Assembly: GCF_017569225.1 (NCBI RefSeq)
Contig: NZ_CP071868.1
Span: forward strand, 1,488,001 to 1,552,000
Origin: Pengzhenrongella sicca
GTDB lineage: Bacteria; Actinomycetota; Actinomycetes; Actinomycetales; Cellulomonadaceae
Length of the DNA: 64,000 bases
Direction of reading: 5' to 3'
How positions within the stretch are numbered: the stretch's first letter is position 1; every line of letters starts with the position of its first letter. Shown here piece by piece: positions 28,738 to 37,512 of the stretch. The notes under the pieces are model-generated. The model was given only the letters and a program-made list of their open reading frames with translations, did not search any database and was not told where the DNA came from. Position numbers and translations under genes: made by a program.

Positions 28738-29790
28738 GTGACCGCGGAGTCCGCGGCCGAGCAGCCGGTCGCCCCGCTGCGCGTGCTCGTGACGGGCGCG
28801 AGCGGGATGCTCGGCCGTGCCGTCGTCGGGCGGCTACTGCGTGATGGCCACGCCGTCCGGACGTTCCAGCGCGGCCCGGCGGGCGTCGCGGGCACCGACG
28901 AGCAGCGGGGGTCGGTGACCGACGAGGACGCGGTCGCGCGCGCAACACGCGGCTGCGACGCCGTCGTGCACCTGGCGGCCAAGGTGTCCCTGACCGGGCC
29001 CGAGGACGAGTTCCGGCGCGTCAACCTCGGCGGCACCACCGCCCTGCTCGCGGCCGCGGCCGCCGCCGGCGTCGCGCGCTTCGTGCAGGTCTCGTCGCCG
29101 TCGGTCGCCCACCTGGGCGCCGCGATCGTCGGCGCGGGCGCGGGGGTCGCCGACCCGGGCCGGGCCCGGGGCGCCTACGCGCGGACCAAGGCCGCCGCGG
29201 AGCTCGCCGCGCTCGCCGCACACTCCCCGGAGCTGGCCGTGATCGCGATCCGGCCCCATCTCGTGTGGGGGCCGGGGGACACGCAGCTCGTGGCCCGGGT
29301 CGTCGAGCGCGCCCGCGCCGGCCGGCTGCCCCTGCTGGGCGCGGGCGCCGCGCTCATCGACACGACCTACGTGTCCAACGCCGCCGACGCGCTCGCGGCG
29401 GCGCTCGTGGCCCCGCGCGCCGCGTACGGCCGCGCGTACGTCGTCACGAACGGGGAGCCGCGCCCGATCCGCGACCTCCTCGCGGGGATCTGCGCCGCGG
29501 CGGGCGCGCCGAGCCCGGCGTGGTCGGTCCCCGCCGGCCTCGCGCGCGCCGCCGGAGGCCTCGTCGAGGCCGTCTGGTCTGGTCGGGCCGGGGCCGGGGC
29601 CGGGGCACGGGCGGGCGCGGGGGCACAGGTGGGCGCCGGGGAGCCGCCCATGACCCGCTTCCTCGCCGAGCAGCTCTCGACCGCGCACTGGTTCGACCAG
29701 CGGGCCACCCGGTCCGCCCTCGGGTGGACGCCCGCCGTCACGCTCGACGAGGGGCTGGCGCTGCTGGCCGCGAGCTACCGCGACCAGTAG
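28738..29790 (+). CDS. oleD: OleD, NADPH-dependent 2-alkyl-3-ketoacid reductase
   Basis: A 350-residue extended short-chain dehydrogenase. The nucleotide-binding TGASGMLG lies near residues 20-27 and the catalytic Tyr-x3-Lys is in YARTKAAAE. OleD reduces the OleA product to the 3-hydroxy acid used by OleC. A Gly/Ala/Arg-rich repetitive stretch (GAGAGARAGAGA) sits at about 285-300. The GTG start lies 46 bases after oleBC; a short out-of-frame ATG overlapping the oleBC stop leads nowhere. Confidence 0.9.
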   Translation: MTAESAAEQPVAPLRVLVTGASGMLGRAVVGRLLRDGHAVRTFQRGPAGVAGTDEQRGSVTDEDAVARATRGCDAVVHLAAKVSLTGPEDEFRRVNLGGTTALLAAAAAAGVARFVQVSSPSVAHLGAAIVGAGAGVADPGRARGAYARTKAAAELAALAAHSPELAVIAIRPHLVWGPGDTQLVARVVERARAGRLPLLGAGAALIDTTYVSNAADALAAALVAPRAAYGRAYVVTNGEPRPIRDLLAGICAAAGAPSPAWSVPAGLARAAGGLVEAVWSGRAGAGAGARAGAGAQVGAGEPPMTRFLAEQLSTAHWFDQRATRSALGWTPAVTLDEGLALLAASYRDQ

Positions 29791-29791
29791 C

Positions 29792-29806
29792 GCGTGCCCG
29801 GCACGC
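29792..29806. terminator. small hairpin between convergent oleD and recQ
   Basis: GCGTGC and GCACGC form a six-base-pair stem in the 27-base gap between the oleD and recQ stops. With no T tract, a bidirectional terminator role is only a guess. Confidence 0.3.
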
Positions 29807-29817
29807 CTGCGGCGACC

Positions 29818-31959
29818 TCAGCCGACCCCGAGGACAAACGGGTAGACCGCGCTCGCGCCCGCGCGGCGCAGCAGGCGCGCGCCGACGGCGAGCGTCCATC
29901 CGGAGTCGGTCCGGTCGTCCACGAGCAGGACGGCGCGGCCCGCGAGGCCCTCGGCTGCCTCGGGCGACAGGTCGAGCTCGAGGCGGCGCGCGATGCCGGC
30001 CAGGCGCTGCGCCGAGTTGACGTCGTGCCGCCCGGGCCCGAGGCGCGCGGCCGGGCGGACGGTCCCGACGATCGGGATCCCGAGCCGGCGCGCGATGCCC
30101 GCCGCGAGGTGCTCGACGAGCTCGGGCCGGGTCTGGGACGCGACGACGACGATCCCCGCGGGGGCCGGGTCCGGCTGCCAGGCGCCGAGCACCTCGAGCA
30201 CCGGGTTGCGCAGGGGGACCGGTAGCCCGCTGTCGGCGCCCGCGAACAGGTCGCGGAGCAGGCCGCCCCAGCCGATGCCGTCCAGGCGCGCGAGCGCCCG
30301 CCCCGTCTCGGCGCGCTCGGCCGGGGCGATCTTGCCCGTGAGCTCCACGCCGAGGCCGGCCATGCCGGCGGGCCACTGCCGCCGCGGCTCGACCTCGACG
30401 CCCGGGACGGCGAGCCGTTCCCGGGCCGCCTCGATCTCGCCCGCGTCCGGGGCCGCGCCCGCCGTCGCGCCGCCGCACACGTCGCAGCGCCCGCAGCGCC
30501 AGCCGGGCGGGAGATCGGGGTCGTCGAGCGCGCCGCGCAGGAACGCCATCCGGCACTCGTCGCCGCGCACGTAGTCGACCATCGCCTGCTGCTCGGCGCG
30601 GCGGGTGGCCGCGACGCGCGCGTACCGGTCCGCGTCGTACGTCCACTCCTGCCCGGTCGAGCGCCAGCCGCCGCGCACCCGCTGGACCGCCCCGTCGACG
30701 TCCAGGACCTTGAGCATGAGCTCGAGGCGGTTGCGCCGCAGCGAGACCCGGGTCTCGAGGGCGGCGGTCGAGAGCGTGCCGGCCCCCTCCAGCGCCGCGA
30801 GCGTCGCGCGCACCTCGGCCTCGGGCGGGAACGCCATGGACGCGAAGTAGTCCCAGATCGCGCGGTCCTCGCGGCCGGGCAGCAGCACGACCTCGGCGCG
30901 CTCGGTCGCGCGGCCCGCGCGGCCGACCTGCTGGTAGTACGCGATCGGGGAGGCGGGCGCGCCGAGGTGGACCACGAACGCGAGGTCGCCCTTGTCGAAG
31001 CCCATCCCGAGCGCCGACGTCGCGATCAGCGCCTTGACGCGGTTGGCCAGGAGGTCCTGCTCAGCGACCTCGCGCTCGGCGGTGTCGGTCTGCCCGGTGT
31101 ACGCGCGCACCTGCAGCCCGGCGGCCCGCAGGTACTCGGCGACCTGCTGCGCCGCCGCGACGGTCAGGCAGTAGACGATGCCCGAGCCGTCGATCTGGGG
31201 AAGGTTGTGCGCGAGCCAGGCGAGCTGCGCGGCGGTGCCCGGCAGCTCGCGCACGGCCAGGTGCAGGCTCTCGCGGTCGAGCGAGCCGCGCAGCACGAGC
31301 ACGTCGGCGTCGGCGCCCTGCTCGGTCACCGCGAGCTGCTCGGCGACGTCGGAGGTCACCCGCGTGTTGGCCGTCGCCGTGGTCGCGAGCACGGGGATGC
31401 CGGCGGGCAGCTCGGTGAGCAGGGTGCGGATGCGCCGGTAGTCCGGCCGGAAGTCGTGGCCCCAGTCGGAGATGCAGTGCGCCTCGTCGATGACGACGAG
31501 CCCCGCCGTCGCGGCGAGCTGCGGCAGGACCTCGTCGCGGAAGCCCGGGTTGTTCAGCCGCTCGGGCGAGACGAGGAGCACGTCGACCTCGCCCGCCGCG
31601 ACGCGGGCCTGCACGCCGGCCCAGTCCCCGACGTTGGCCGAGTTGATGGTCTCGGCGCGGATCCCGGCGCGCTGGGCGGCGTCGACCTGGTTGCGCATGA
31701 GGGCGAGCAGCGGCGAGATGATCACGGTCGGGCCCGCGCCGGCGGCCCGTAGCAACGCGGTGGCCACGAAGTACACCGCGGACTTGCCCCAGCCGGTGCG
31801 CTGCACGACGAGGGCCCGGCGCCGGTCGGCCACGAGCGCCTCGATCGCGGTCCACTGGTCGGTGCGCAGCGTCGCGTCGGGGCGGCCGACGAGCGCGACG
31901 AGCGCGGCCTGCGCCTGCCCGTGCAGCGCGGCGCGGTCGAGAACTTCGGGAAGACTCAT
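29818..31959 (-). CDS. recQ: RecQ-family DNA helicase with C-terminal phosphoribosyltransferase-like domain
   Basis: A 713-residue superfamily 2 helicase. The Walker A region is GWGKS (56-60), the Walker B box is DEAH in VVIDEAHCISDWGHDF, and the arginine-finger motif QVGRAGR is present. A zinc-binding segment with Cys follows (DECR, then CGRCDVCGG). The final ~110 residues form a type I phosphoribosyltransferase-like fold with the PRPP-loop-like VLLVDDRTDSGWT, in place of the HRDC domain. This architecture recurs in actinobacterial RecQ proteins; its function is unknown. The ATG has TACCAT six bases upstream, so the mRNA may be leaderless. Confidence 0.93.
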   Translation of the reverse strand: MSLPEVLDRAALHGQAQAALVALVGRPDATLRTDQWTAIEALVADRRRALVVQRTGWGKSAVYFVATALLRAAGAGPTVIISPLLALMRNQVDAAQRAGIRAETINSANVGDWAGVQARVAAGEVDVLLVSPERLNNPGFRDEVLPQLAATAGLVVIDEAHCISDWGHDFRPDYRRIRTLLTELPAGIPVLATTATANTRVTSDVAEQLAVTEQGADADVLVLRGSLDRESLHLAVRELPGTAAQLAWLAHNLPQIDGSGIVYCLTVAAAQQVAEYLRAAGLQVRAYTGQTDTAEREVAEQDLLANRVKALIATSALGMGFDKGDLAFVVHLGAPASPIAYYQQVGRAGRATERAEVVLLPGREDRAIWDYFASMAFPPEAEVRATLAALEGAGTLSTAALETRVSLRRNRLELMLKVLDVDGAVQRVRGGWRSTGQEWTYDADRYARVAATRRAEQQAMVDYVRGDECRMAFLRGALDDPDLPPGWRCGRCDVCGGATAGAAPDAGEIEAARERLAVPGVEVEPRRQWPAGMAGLGVELTGKIAPAERAETGRALARLDGIGWGGLLRDLFAGADSGLPVPLRNPVLEVLGAWQPDPAPAGIVVVASQTRPELVEHLAAGIARRLGIPIVGTVRPAARLGPGRHDVNSAQRLAGIARRLELDLSPEAAEGLAGRAVLLVDDRTDSGWTLAVGARLLRRAGASAVYPFVLGVG

Positions 31960-31965
31960 GGCTCG

Positions 31966-31971
31966 ATGGTA
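31966..31971 (-). promoter_or_regulatory. candidate -10 element for leaderless recQ
   Basis: On the minus strand TACCAT ends six bases before the recQ ATG at 31959. Confidence 0.5.
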
Positions 31972-32034
31972 GGCAGGCCCTGGGACAGGCCCGGGCCGCG
32001 GTGTGGATGCCGCGGTGTGGATGGAGCGGTGGGA

Positions 32035-33060
32035 TCAGACCGTGAGGTCGAGCACGGCGCTGCCGTCGCTGAGGCCCGAGGCGAGGTCGGCCAGGACGGC
32101 GCCGACGCTCGCGAACGGGTGCAGCGTGATGGAGGGGTCGATCGCGCCGTCCGCGAACAGCTCGAGCGCCTCGACGAGGTCGAGCCGGCTGCCCGCCGTC
32201 GAGCCGCGCACCGTGAGCCCGCGCCGGACCGTGTCGACGATGTCGAGGGAGAACGCGCCCTGCGGGCGGCCGACGAGCGCGACCGTCCCGCCCCGGCGCA
32301 GCATGGCGAGCGAGTCGGCGAACGCCTGCGGGCTCGCGGCCGTCACGACCGCGGCGTGGGCGCCACCGAGCTGCGCCGTCAGCTCGGCCCCGGGGTTCTG
32401 CGTGAGCGCGTTCACGGTGACCTCGGCGCCGTGCTTGCGCGCGAGCGCGAGCTTCGCCTCGTCGATGTCGACCGCGGCGACGCGCAGGCCCATCGCGCGG
32501 GCGTACTGCACCGCGAGGTGGCCGACCCCGCCGATCCCGGAGATGACGACCCACTGGCCGGGGCGGGCCTCGGTGGCCTTCAGCGCGCGGTAGGCGCTGA
32601 CGCCGCTGCACAGGATCGGGCAGACGCCGACGCCGTCGACGCCGGCCGGGATCGACGCGGCGTACTGCGGGTCGAGGATCATGAACTCCGCGAAGCTGCC
32701 GGCCCGCGAGTAGCCGAAGTTGTGCTGGCCCGGGCACAGGTGCTCGGCCCCGGACAGGCAGTAGGCGCACGTGCCGCACGCGCTCGCGACCCAGGTCCCG
32801 CCGAGGCGGTCGCCGATGCGCACGCCCTCGACGTCGGCGCCGATCGCGACGACGGGCCCGTGCCCCTCGTGCCCGGGGATCAGGGGCAGCGGGGCGAGTT
32901 CGTCCCACTCCCCGCGCACCGCGTGCACGTCGGTGTGGCACACGCCCGTGTACTCGACCTTGATGAGCACCTCGTGCGGCCCGGGGACCGGGACCGGCAC
33001 CTGCTCGATCGACAGCGGCTCGCTGAACGACCGCACGACAGCGGCGCGCATGGTCTCCAT
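32035..33060 (-). CDS. zinc-dependent alcohol dehydrogenase (AdhP/AdhA type)
   Basis: A 341-residue medium-chain dehydrogenase. Catalytic zinc ligands are in GVCHTD, GHEGHG and PILCSGV. The structural zinc site has four Cys (ACGTCAYC, then LC). The NAD-binding motif is GIGGVGHLA. It probably oxidises or reduces short primary alcohols and aldehydes in the cytoplasm. GAGGAGG lies five bases before ATG 33060; an internal ATG three codons on is possible. The 238-base region upstream is shared with a divergent membrane protein gene and holds a DevR-like palindrome. Confidence 0.9.
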   Translation of the reverse strand: METMRAAVVRSFSEPLSIEQVPVPVPGPHEVLIKVEYTGVCHTDVHAVRGEWDELAPLPLIPGHEGHGPVVAIGADVEGVRIGDRLGGTWVASACGTCAYCLSGAEHLCPGQHNFGYSRAGSFAEFMILDPQYAASIPAGVDGVGVCPILCSGVSAYRALKATEARPGQWVVISGIGGVGHLAVQYARAMGLRVAAVDIDEAKLALARKHGAEVTVNALTQNPGAELTAQLGGAHAAVVTAASPQAFADSLAMLRRGGTVALVGRPQGAFSLDIVDTVRRGLTVRGSTAGSRLDLVEALELFADGAIDPSITLHPFASVGAVLADLASGLSDGSAVLDLTV

Positions 33061-33136
33061 GGCTGCCTCCTCGCGCGGGTGTCCGCCGATTGGCGCTCGC
33101 TTCCTCAAAACTAGGTCGCGTCGCCCGCTGCGGACC

Positions 33137-33150
33137 GGGACGAAGGGCCC
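33137..33150. promoter_or_regulatory. DosR/DevR-box-like palindrome
   Basis: GGGACGAAGGGCCC has the layout GGGAC-N4-GGCCC, close to the mycobacterial DevR (DosR) box. A second half-matching site (ending AATGGCCC) lies about 30 bases to the right. It is located between the divergent adh and membrane protein genes. In a G+C-rich genome chance matches are possible. Confidence 0.35.
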
Positions 33151-33298
33151 CGCCCCGTTCGGACCCGGACCCGAATGGCCCAGTCGCGCCCACCACATGT
33201 CCGCCGGCCCGCCGCGTCGGCGGGTATTCCGTTGCGTGCCCGCGACTCCTAGCGTTGACCCTGTCGAAGGGTTCATCCGCCGGAAGGGAACCGCCGCC

Positions 33299-33736
33299 AT
33301 GAAGAGTGCCTACCGCGTCCTTGCCCTACTCATCGCCCTCGGCGTCGCCGTCCAGGCGGCCTCGATCGCCTACGGGTGGTTCCAGGTGATCAGCGACGTC
33401 GACGCCGGCGCGGTGTACACCTCCGACACCGAGCTCAACGCGGGCCATGCGCTGCACGGCACCGTCGGCGTGATGGTGATCCCCCTGCTCGCGGTGGCGC
33501 TGCTGATCGTCGCGTTCTTCGCGCGGCTGCGCGGCGGCGTGCGCTCGGCCGTGATCATCTTCGTGCTCGTCGTCGTGCAGATCGCGCTCGCGTTTGCCGC
33601 GTTCGGCGCCCCGATCGTCGGCGCGCTGCACGGGCTCAACGCCCTCGCGATCCTCGGGACCGCCCTGACGGCCAGCCGGCTCGGGTCGCGGCCGCGGGCC
33701 GGCGCCGCCGCGCCGGCCAGTCGCGCCGCGGCGTGA
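33299..33736 (+). CDS. small four-helix membrane protein
   Basis: A 145-residue protein with four predicted helices (about 7-27, 53-74, 82-105 and 107-123) and a short Arg/Ala tail. No enzymatic motif is seen. A His-containing segment (ALHGTVGVM) and a second (GALHGLNAL) could bind a cofactor such as haem, but this is speculative. It has a GGAAGGGA ribosome site and overlaps the multicopper oxidase start by four bases, so the two are probably co-expressed. Confidence 0.75.
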   Translation: MKSAYRVLALLIALGVAVQAASIAYGWFQVISDVDAGAVYTSDTELNAGHALHGTVGVMVIPLLAVALLIVAFFARLRGGVRSAVIIFVLVVVQIALAFAAFGAPIVGALHGLNALAILGTALTASRLGSRPRAGAAAPASRAAA

Positions 33737-35298
33737 CCGACGACGGCGCACCGCCGTCGCCACCGCCGTCGCCACCGGTTTCGTCGCCGCTCGCCCGCCG
33801 TCGGCGCGTGGTCGCGGCCGTGGTCGCCACGCTCGTCGTCGTCGCGCCCGTGACCTGGTTCTGGTCGACGAGCCTCGTGCCCTCGACCTACTCGGTGCTG
33901 GGCATGGGGTACGTCGACGCGGGCGGGGGACAGGTGACGGGGGCCCACGCCGACCGCGCGGAGGCCGGGTGGGGAGGGCCGCCCGCCCGGCCGGGCGACG
34001 TGTCGGTCGCGACGCTGACCGGCCCGGCGGACGCCGAGCCCGACGTGGCGGTCACCCTCGAGGCGGCCGCCGAGCGGATCACGCTGCCCGACGGGACAGT
34101 CGTCGAGGGCTACACGATCGGCGGGACGACGCCGGGGCCGCTGATCGAGGCGACGCAGGGCGACCTCGTCGAGGTCACGCTGCGCAACGCCTCGGTCCCG
34201 GACGGCGTCACGCTGCACTGGCACGGCGTCGACGTGCCGAACGCGGAGGACGGCGTCGCGGGCGTGACGCAGGAGGCGGTGCCGGTGGGGGGCGAGCACG
34301 TCTACCGCTTCGTCGCGCAGGACGCGGGCACGTACTGGTACCACTCGCACCAGGTCTCCCACCGCCAGGTACGGCTCGGCCTGCTGGGCCCGCTCGTCGT
34401 GCACCCGCGGGCGACGGCCGCAGGTGCCGACGAGGCGATCGCGCTCCTGCACACCTACGCGGGCACCCGCACGATCAACGGGACCGCCGGCCAGCAGCGG
34501 CACGTGGTCGCGCCGGGCACCGCCGCGCGGATCCGGGTGATCAACACCGACAACGCCGCGCTGCGGGTGTGGGTCGCCGGGGCAGGGTTCGCGCTCCTGG
34601 CCGTCGACGGCCGGGACCTGACCGGCGCGACGCCCGTGCGCGACGTCGCCGTCGTGATCGGAGCAGGCGGCCGCGCCGACCTCGAGATCACGGCGCCCGC
34701 GGACGGCTCCGCCGCGGTCGTTCGCCTGGGCGGGGGGGCGGACCTGGTGGTCGGCCCGGCCGGGTCCCGCGGCCCGTCCGGCGCGGCCGCGCGCGACCCG
34801 GGCACGGAGCTCGACCTGCTGGGCTACGGCACTCCCGCCGCCCTCGGCTTCGACCCGCAGGCGGCGGACCGCACCTTCGAGCTCGCCATCGGGCGCCGGT
34901 TCGGCTTCGTCGCCGGTCGGCCCGGGCTGCACTGGACGATCAACGGGCACCTGTTCCCCGACCTGCCGATGTTCGTCGTCGCCGAGGGCGACGTCGTCCG
35001 GATGACGATCTCCAACAGCAGTGGGCAGGCGCACCCGATGCACCTGCACGGGCACCACGTCGTCGTGCTCAGCCGCGACGGCGTCGCCGCGACCGGCGGC
35101 CCCTGGTGGACCGACTCGCTCGAGGTACGGGACGGGGAGGAGTTCGAGGTGGCGTTTGTCGCGGACAACCCAGGGGTCTGGATGGACCACTGCCACAACC
35201 TGCCGCACGCCCAGCAGGGCCTCGTCGCGCATCTTGCGTACACCGGGGTCAGCGAGCCGTTCCGGGTGGGCGGCGCGGGCGCGAACCGGCCCGAGTAG
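33733..35298 (+). CDS. membrane-anchored multicopper oxidase
   Basis: A 521-residue multicopper oxidase with one N-terminal anchor (about 22-44). All copper ligands are seen: H162-W-H164-G, H204-S-H206, H434-P-M-H437-L-H439 and H486-C487-H488...H492. The residue at the T1 axial position is Leu497 rather than Met, typical of higher-potential laccases. It could oxidise phenols, metals such as Cu(I) or Mn(II), or act in nitrite reduction; the sequence does not decide. Its GTG overlaps the stop of the small membrane protein. Confidence 0.9.
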   Translation: MTDDGAPPSPPPSPPVSSPLARRRRVVAAVVATLVVVAPVTWFWSTSLVPSTYSVLGMGYVDAGGGQVTGAHADRAEAGWGGPPARPGDVSVATLTGPADAEPDVAVTLEAAAERITLPDGTVVEGYTIGGTTPGPLIEATQGDLVEVTLRNASVPDGVTLHWHGVDVPNAEDGVAGVTQEAVPVGGEHVYRFVAQDAGTYWYHSHQVSHRQVRLGLLGPLVVHPRATAAGADEAIALLHTYAGTRTINGTAGQQRHVVAPGTAARIRVINTDNAALRVWVAGAGFALLAVDGRDLTGATPVRDVAVVIGAGGRADLEITAPADGSAAVVRLGGGADLVVGPAGSRGPSGAAARDPGTELDLLGYGTPAALGFDPQAADRTFELAIGRRFGFVAGRPGLHWTINGHLFPDLPMFVVAEGDVVRMTISNSSGQAHPMHLHGHHVVVLSRDGVAATGGPWWTDSLEVRDGEEFEVAFVADNPGVWMDHCHNLPHAQQGLVAHLAYTGVSEPFRVGGAGANRPE

Positions 35299-35307
35299 AT
35301 CCGTCCC

Positions 35308-35313
35308 TAGACT
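35308..35313 (+). promoter_or_regulatory. candidate -10 element for leaderless hisC
   Basis: TAGACT ends seven bases before the hisC GTG at 35321. Confidence 0.55.
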
Positions 35314-35320
35314 CGGGAGC

Positions 35321-36415
35321 GTGCCTCTTCCCCTGCGCCGCGAGCTCGCCGGCCTCACCCCGTACGGAGCGCCCCAGCTGGACGTGTCCGTGCGCCTCAA
35401 CGTCAACGAGAACCCGTACCCCCCGTCCGCGGCGGTCGTCGCGGACATCGCGGCCGACGTCGCCGTCGCCGCGGCCGGCCTGAACCGCTACCCGGACCGC
35501 GACTTCCTTGCGCTGCGCGAGGACCTCGCCGCGTACCTGCTCGCCGAGTCCGGCGTCGCGCTCGCCCCGGCGCAGCTCTGGGCCGCGAACGGCTCGAACG
35601 AGGTCATGCTGCACCTGCTGCAGGCGTTCGGCGGGCCCGGGCGGACCGCGCTGTCGTTCGCCCCGACCTACTCGATGTACCCCGAGTACGCGCGCGACAC
35701 CGCGACCACCTGGCTCGCCGGGCGGCGGGAGACGGACTTCACCCTCGATCCCGACGTCGCGCACGCGACGATCGCGGAGGTGTCGCCGTCCGTCGTGCTG
35801 CTCGCGAGCCCGAACAACCCGACCGGCACCGCGCTTCCGCTCGCGACGATCGAGGCGGTGCTCGCGGCCGCGGCCGAGGTCACGGGCGGGTGCGTCGTCG
35901 TCGTCGACGAGGCGTACGGCGAGTTCCGCCGCGCCGGCGTCCCCTCGGCGCTCGAGCTGCTCGACACGTACCCGCTGCTCGCGGTGAGCCGGACCATGTC
36001 GAAGGCCTTCGGGCTCGCGGGCGCCCGGGTCGGCTACCTCGCCGCGGCGCCCGAGCTCATCGACGCGCTCCGGATCGTCCGGCTGCCCTACCACCTGTCC
36101 GGCGTCACGCAGGCGGTCGCGCGCGCGGCGCTGCGGCACGCCCCCGAGCTGATGGCCCAGGTCGGGTCGCTGCGCGCCGAGCGGGACGAGTGCGTCGCCT
36201 GGCTGCGCGCGCGCGGCCTGACCGTCGCGGACTCGGACGCGAACTTCGCGCTGTTCGGCACGTTCGACGACGCTCGCGCGATCTGGCAGGGTCTGCTCGA
36301 CCGCGGCGTCCTGATCCGCGAGGTGGGACCCTACGGCTGGCTGCGGGTGTCGATCGGCACCCGCGAGGAGATGGCGGCGTTCCGTGCCGCCCTGGTGGAG
36401 GTGGCAGCGCTGTGA
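35321..36415 (+). CDS. hisC: HisC, histidinol-phosphate aminotransferase
   Basis: A 364-residue PLP-dependent class II aminotransferase. It has NENPYPPS near the N-terminus, [11 protein letters not shown], '[11 protein letters not shown]', 'VDEAYGEF' and the PLP-lysine segment [14 protein letters not shown] (Schiff-base Lys in MSKAF). It converts imidazole acetol phosphate to histidinol phosphate. First gene of a tightly packed his run; its stop overlaps the hisB GTG by four bases. Confidence 0.95.
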   Translation: MPLPLRRELAGLTPYGAPQLDVSVRLNVNENPYPPSAAVVADIAADVAVAAAGLNRYPDRDFLALREDLAAYLLAESGVALAPAQLWAANGSNEVMLHLLQAFGGPGRTALSFAPTYSMYPEYARDTATTWLAGRRETDFTLDPDVAHATIAEVSPSVVLLASPNNPTGTALPLATIEAVLAAAAEVTGGCVVVVDEAYGEFRRAGVPSALELLDTYPLLAVSRTMSKAFGLAGARVGYLAAAPELIDALRIVRLPYHLSGVTQAVARAALRHAPELMAQVGSLRAERDECVAWLRARGLTVADSDANFALFGTFDDARAIWQGLLDRGVLIREVGPYGWLRVSIGTREEMAAFRAALVEVAAL

Positions 36416-37023
36416 GTGGTACGGGTGCGCGCACGGCACGGATCGAACGGACGACGTCGGAGTCGAGCGTCGTGGTCGAGATCGACCTGGACGGCCGCGG
36501 CCGCACCGACATCTCGACGTCGGTGCCGTTCTACGATCACATGCTCACCGCGCTGGGCAAGCACTCCCTCATCGACCTCACCGTCCGCGCGACGGGGGAC
36601 ACCCACATCGACGTGCACCACACCGTCGAGGACGTCGCCATCGCCTTCGGCGAGGCGCTGCGGGTCGCGCTCGGCGACAAGGCCGGCATCGCGCGGTTCG
36701 GCGACGCGCTCGTGCCGCTCGACGAGGCGCTCGCCCAGGCGGTCGTCGACGTCTCCGGCCGGCCCTACCTCGTGCACACCGGCGAGCCCGCCGGGCAGGA
36801 GTACCACCTCATCGGCGGCCACTTCACGGGGTCGCTGACGCGGCACGTGTTCGAGTCCATCGCGCACCACGCGGGGATCTGCCTGCACGTGCGGGTGCTC
36901 TCGGGTCGCGATCCGCACCACATCGTCGAGGCGCAGTTCAAGGCGCTCGCGCGCGCGCTGCGCGCGGCGGTCGCTCTGGATCCCCGCATCGAGGGCGTGC
37001 CGTCGACGAAGGGCGCGCTGTGA
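36412..37023 (+). CDS. hisB: HisB, imidazoleglycerol-phosphate dehydratase
   Basis: A 203-residue monofunctional dehydratase. The paired metal-binding segments are [11 protein letters not shown] / [15 protein letters not shown] in the first half and [16 protein letters not shown] / [15 protein letters not shown] in the second. It overlaps both neighbours by four bases. Confidence 0.95.
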   Translation: MSGTGARTARIERTTSESSVVVEIDLDGRGRTDISTSVPFYDHMLTALGKHSLIDLTVRATGDTHIDVHHTVEDVAIAFGEALRVALGDKAGIARFGDALVPLDEALAQAVVDVSGRPYLVHTGEPAGQEYHLIGGHFTGSLTRHVFESIAHHAGICLHVRVLSGRDPHHIVEAQFKALARALRAAVALDPRIEGVPSTKGAL

Positions 37024-37487
37024 GCGTGCCCGACGACGCCTCCTCGCTCGAGGGCGAGGTGGGCGTCGCGCTCGTGCTGACGCCGGTCGCAAACGCCGAG
37101 GCCCTCGCGGCGACGTGCGCGGTCGCGAAGATCCGGATGGACGCCGTGCCGACCCCTGTCGGCGCGCTCGCCGTGCTGCGCGACCGCGACGGCGACGCCC
37201 CGGCGGCCGCGGCCGGCGCGATCTCGCGGCTGCTGCGCGGCGTCCCGGTCGTGCTGCTGGAGCGCCGGGACGGGCAGATCTCGGCCGGCCGCTGGATCGA
37301 CGGCGCGCGCGACGGCGACCTCGCGCCCGGCCTGGTGCTCGGTGACGCGCCCGAGGTGCTCGAGGACGTCATCCTCGGCTCGGCCACTCCCGCCGACCTC
37401 GAGGGCGTCGTCTCGAGCGTCGGCATGTCCCGGCTGAAGGCGATGCGCATCCTCGCGGCGGCGGGGCGCGCCCACCGGCGCCCCTAG
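37020..37487 (+). CDS. unrecognised protein inside the his operon
   Basis: A 155-residue soluble protein translated from a GTG that overlaps the hisB stop. The N-terminal part ([24 protein letters not shown]) and the middle ([21 protein letters not shown]) suggest an alpha/beta fold, and the C-terminus ([19 protein letters not shown]) is a basic helix. No known motif or catalytic residue set is seen. Placement between hisB and hisH with coupled translation suggests a role tied to histidine synthesis, but the function is unknown. Confidence 0.75.
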   Translation: MSVPDDASSLEGEVGVALVLTPVANAEALAATCAVAKIRMDAVPTPVGALAVLRDRDGDAPAAAAGAISRLLRGVPVVLLERRDGQISAGRWIDGARDGDLAPGLVLGDAPEVLEDVILGSATPADLEGVVSSVGMSRLKAMRILAAAGRAHRRP

Positions 37488-37498
37488 TGCGCTGCCGG

Positions 37499-37504
37499 TA
37501 AAGT
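37499..37504 (+). promoter_or_regulatory. candidate -10 element before hisH
   Basis: TAAAGT ends eight bases before the hisH GTG at 37513, possibly an internal leaderless promoter in the 25-base gap after the unknown gene. Confidence 0.45.
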
Positions 37505-37512
37505 CCCCTGCC

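Noticed and set aside
30000-31900. Plus-strand open frames opposite recQ
   Set aside because: They are antisense shadows of recQ with no ribosome sites or domain motifs.
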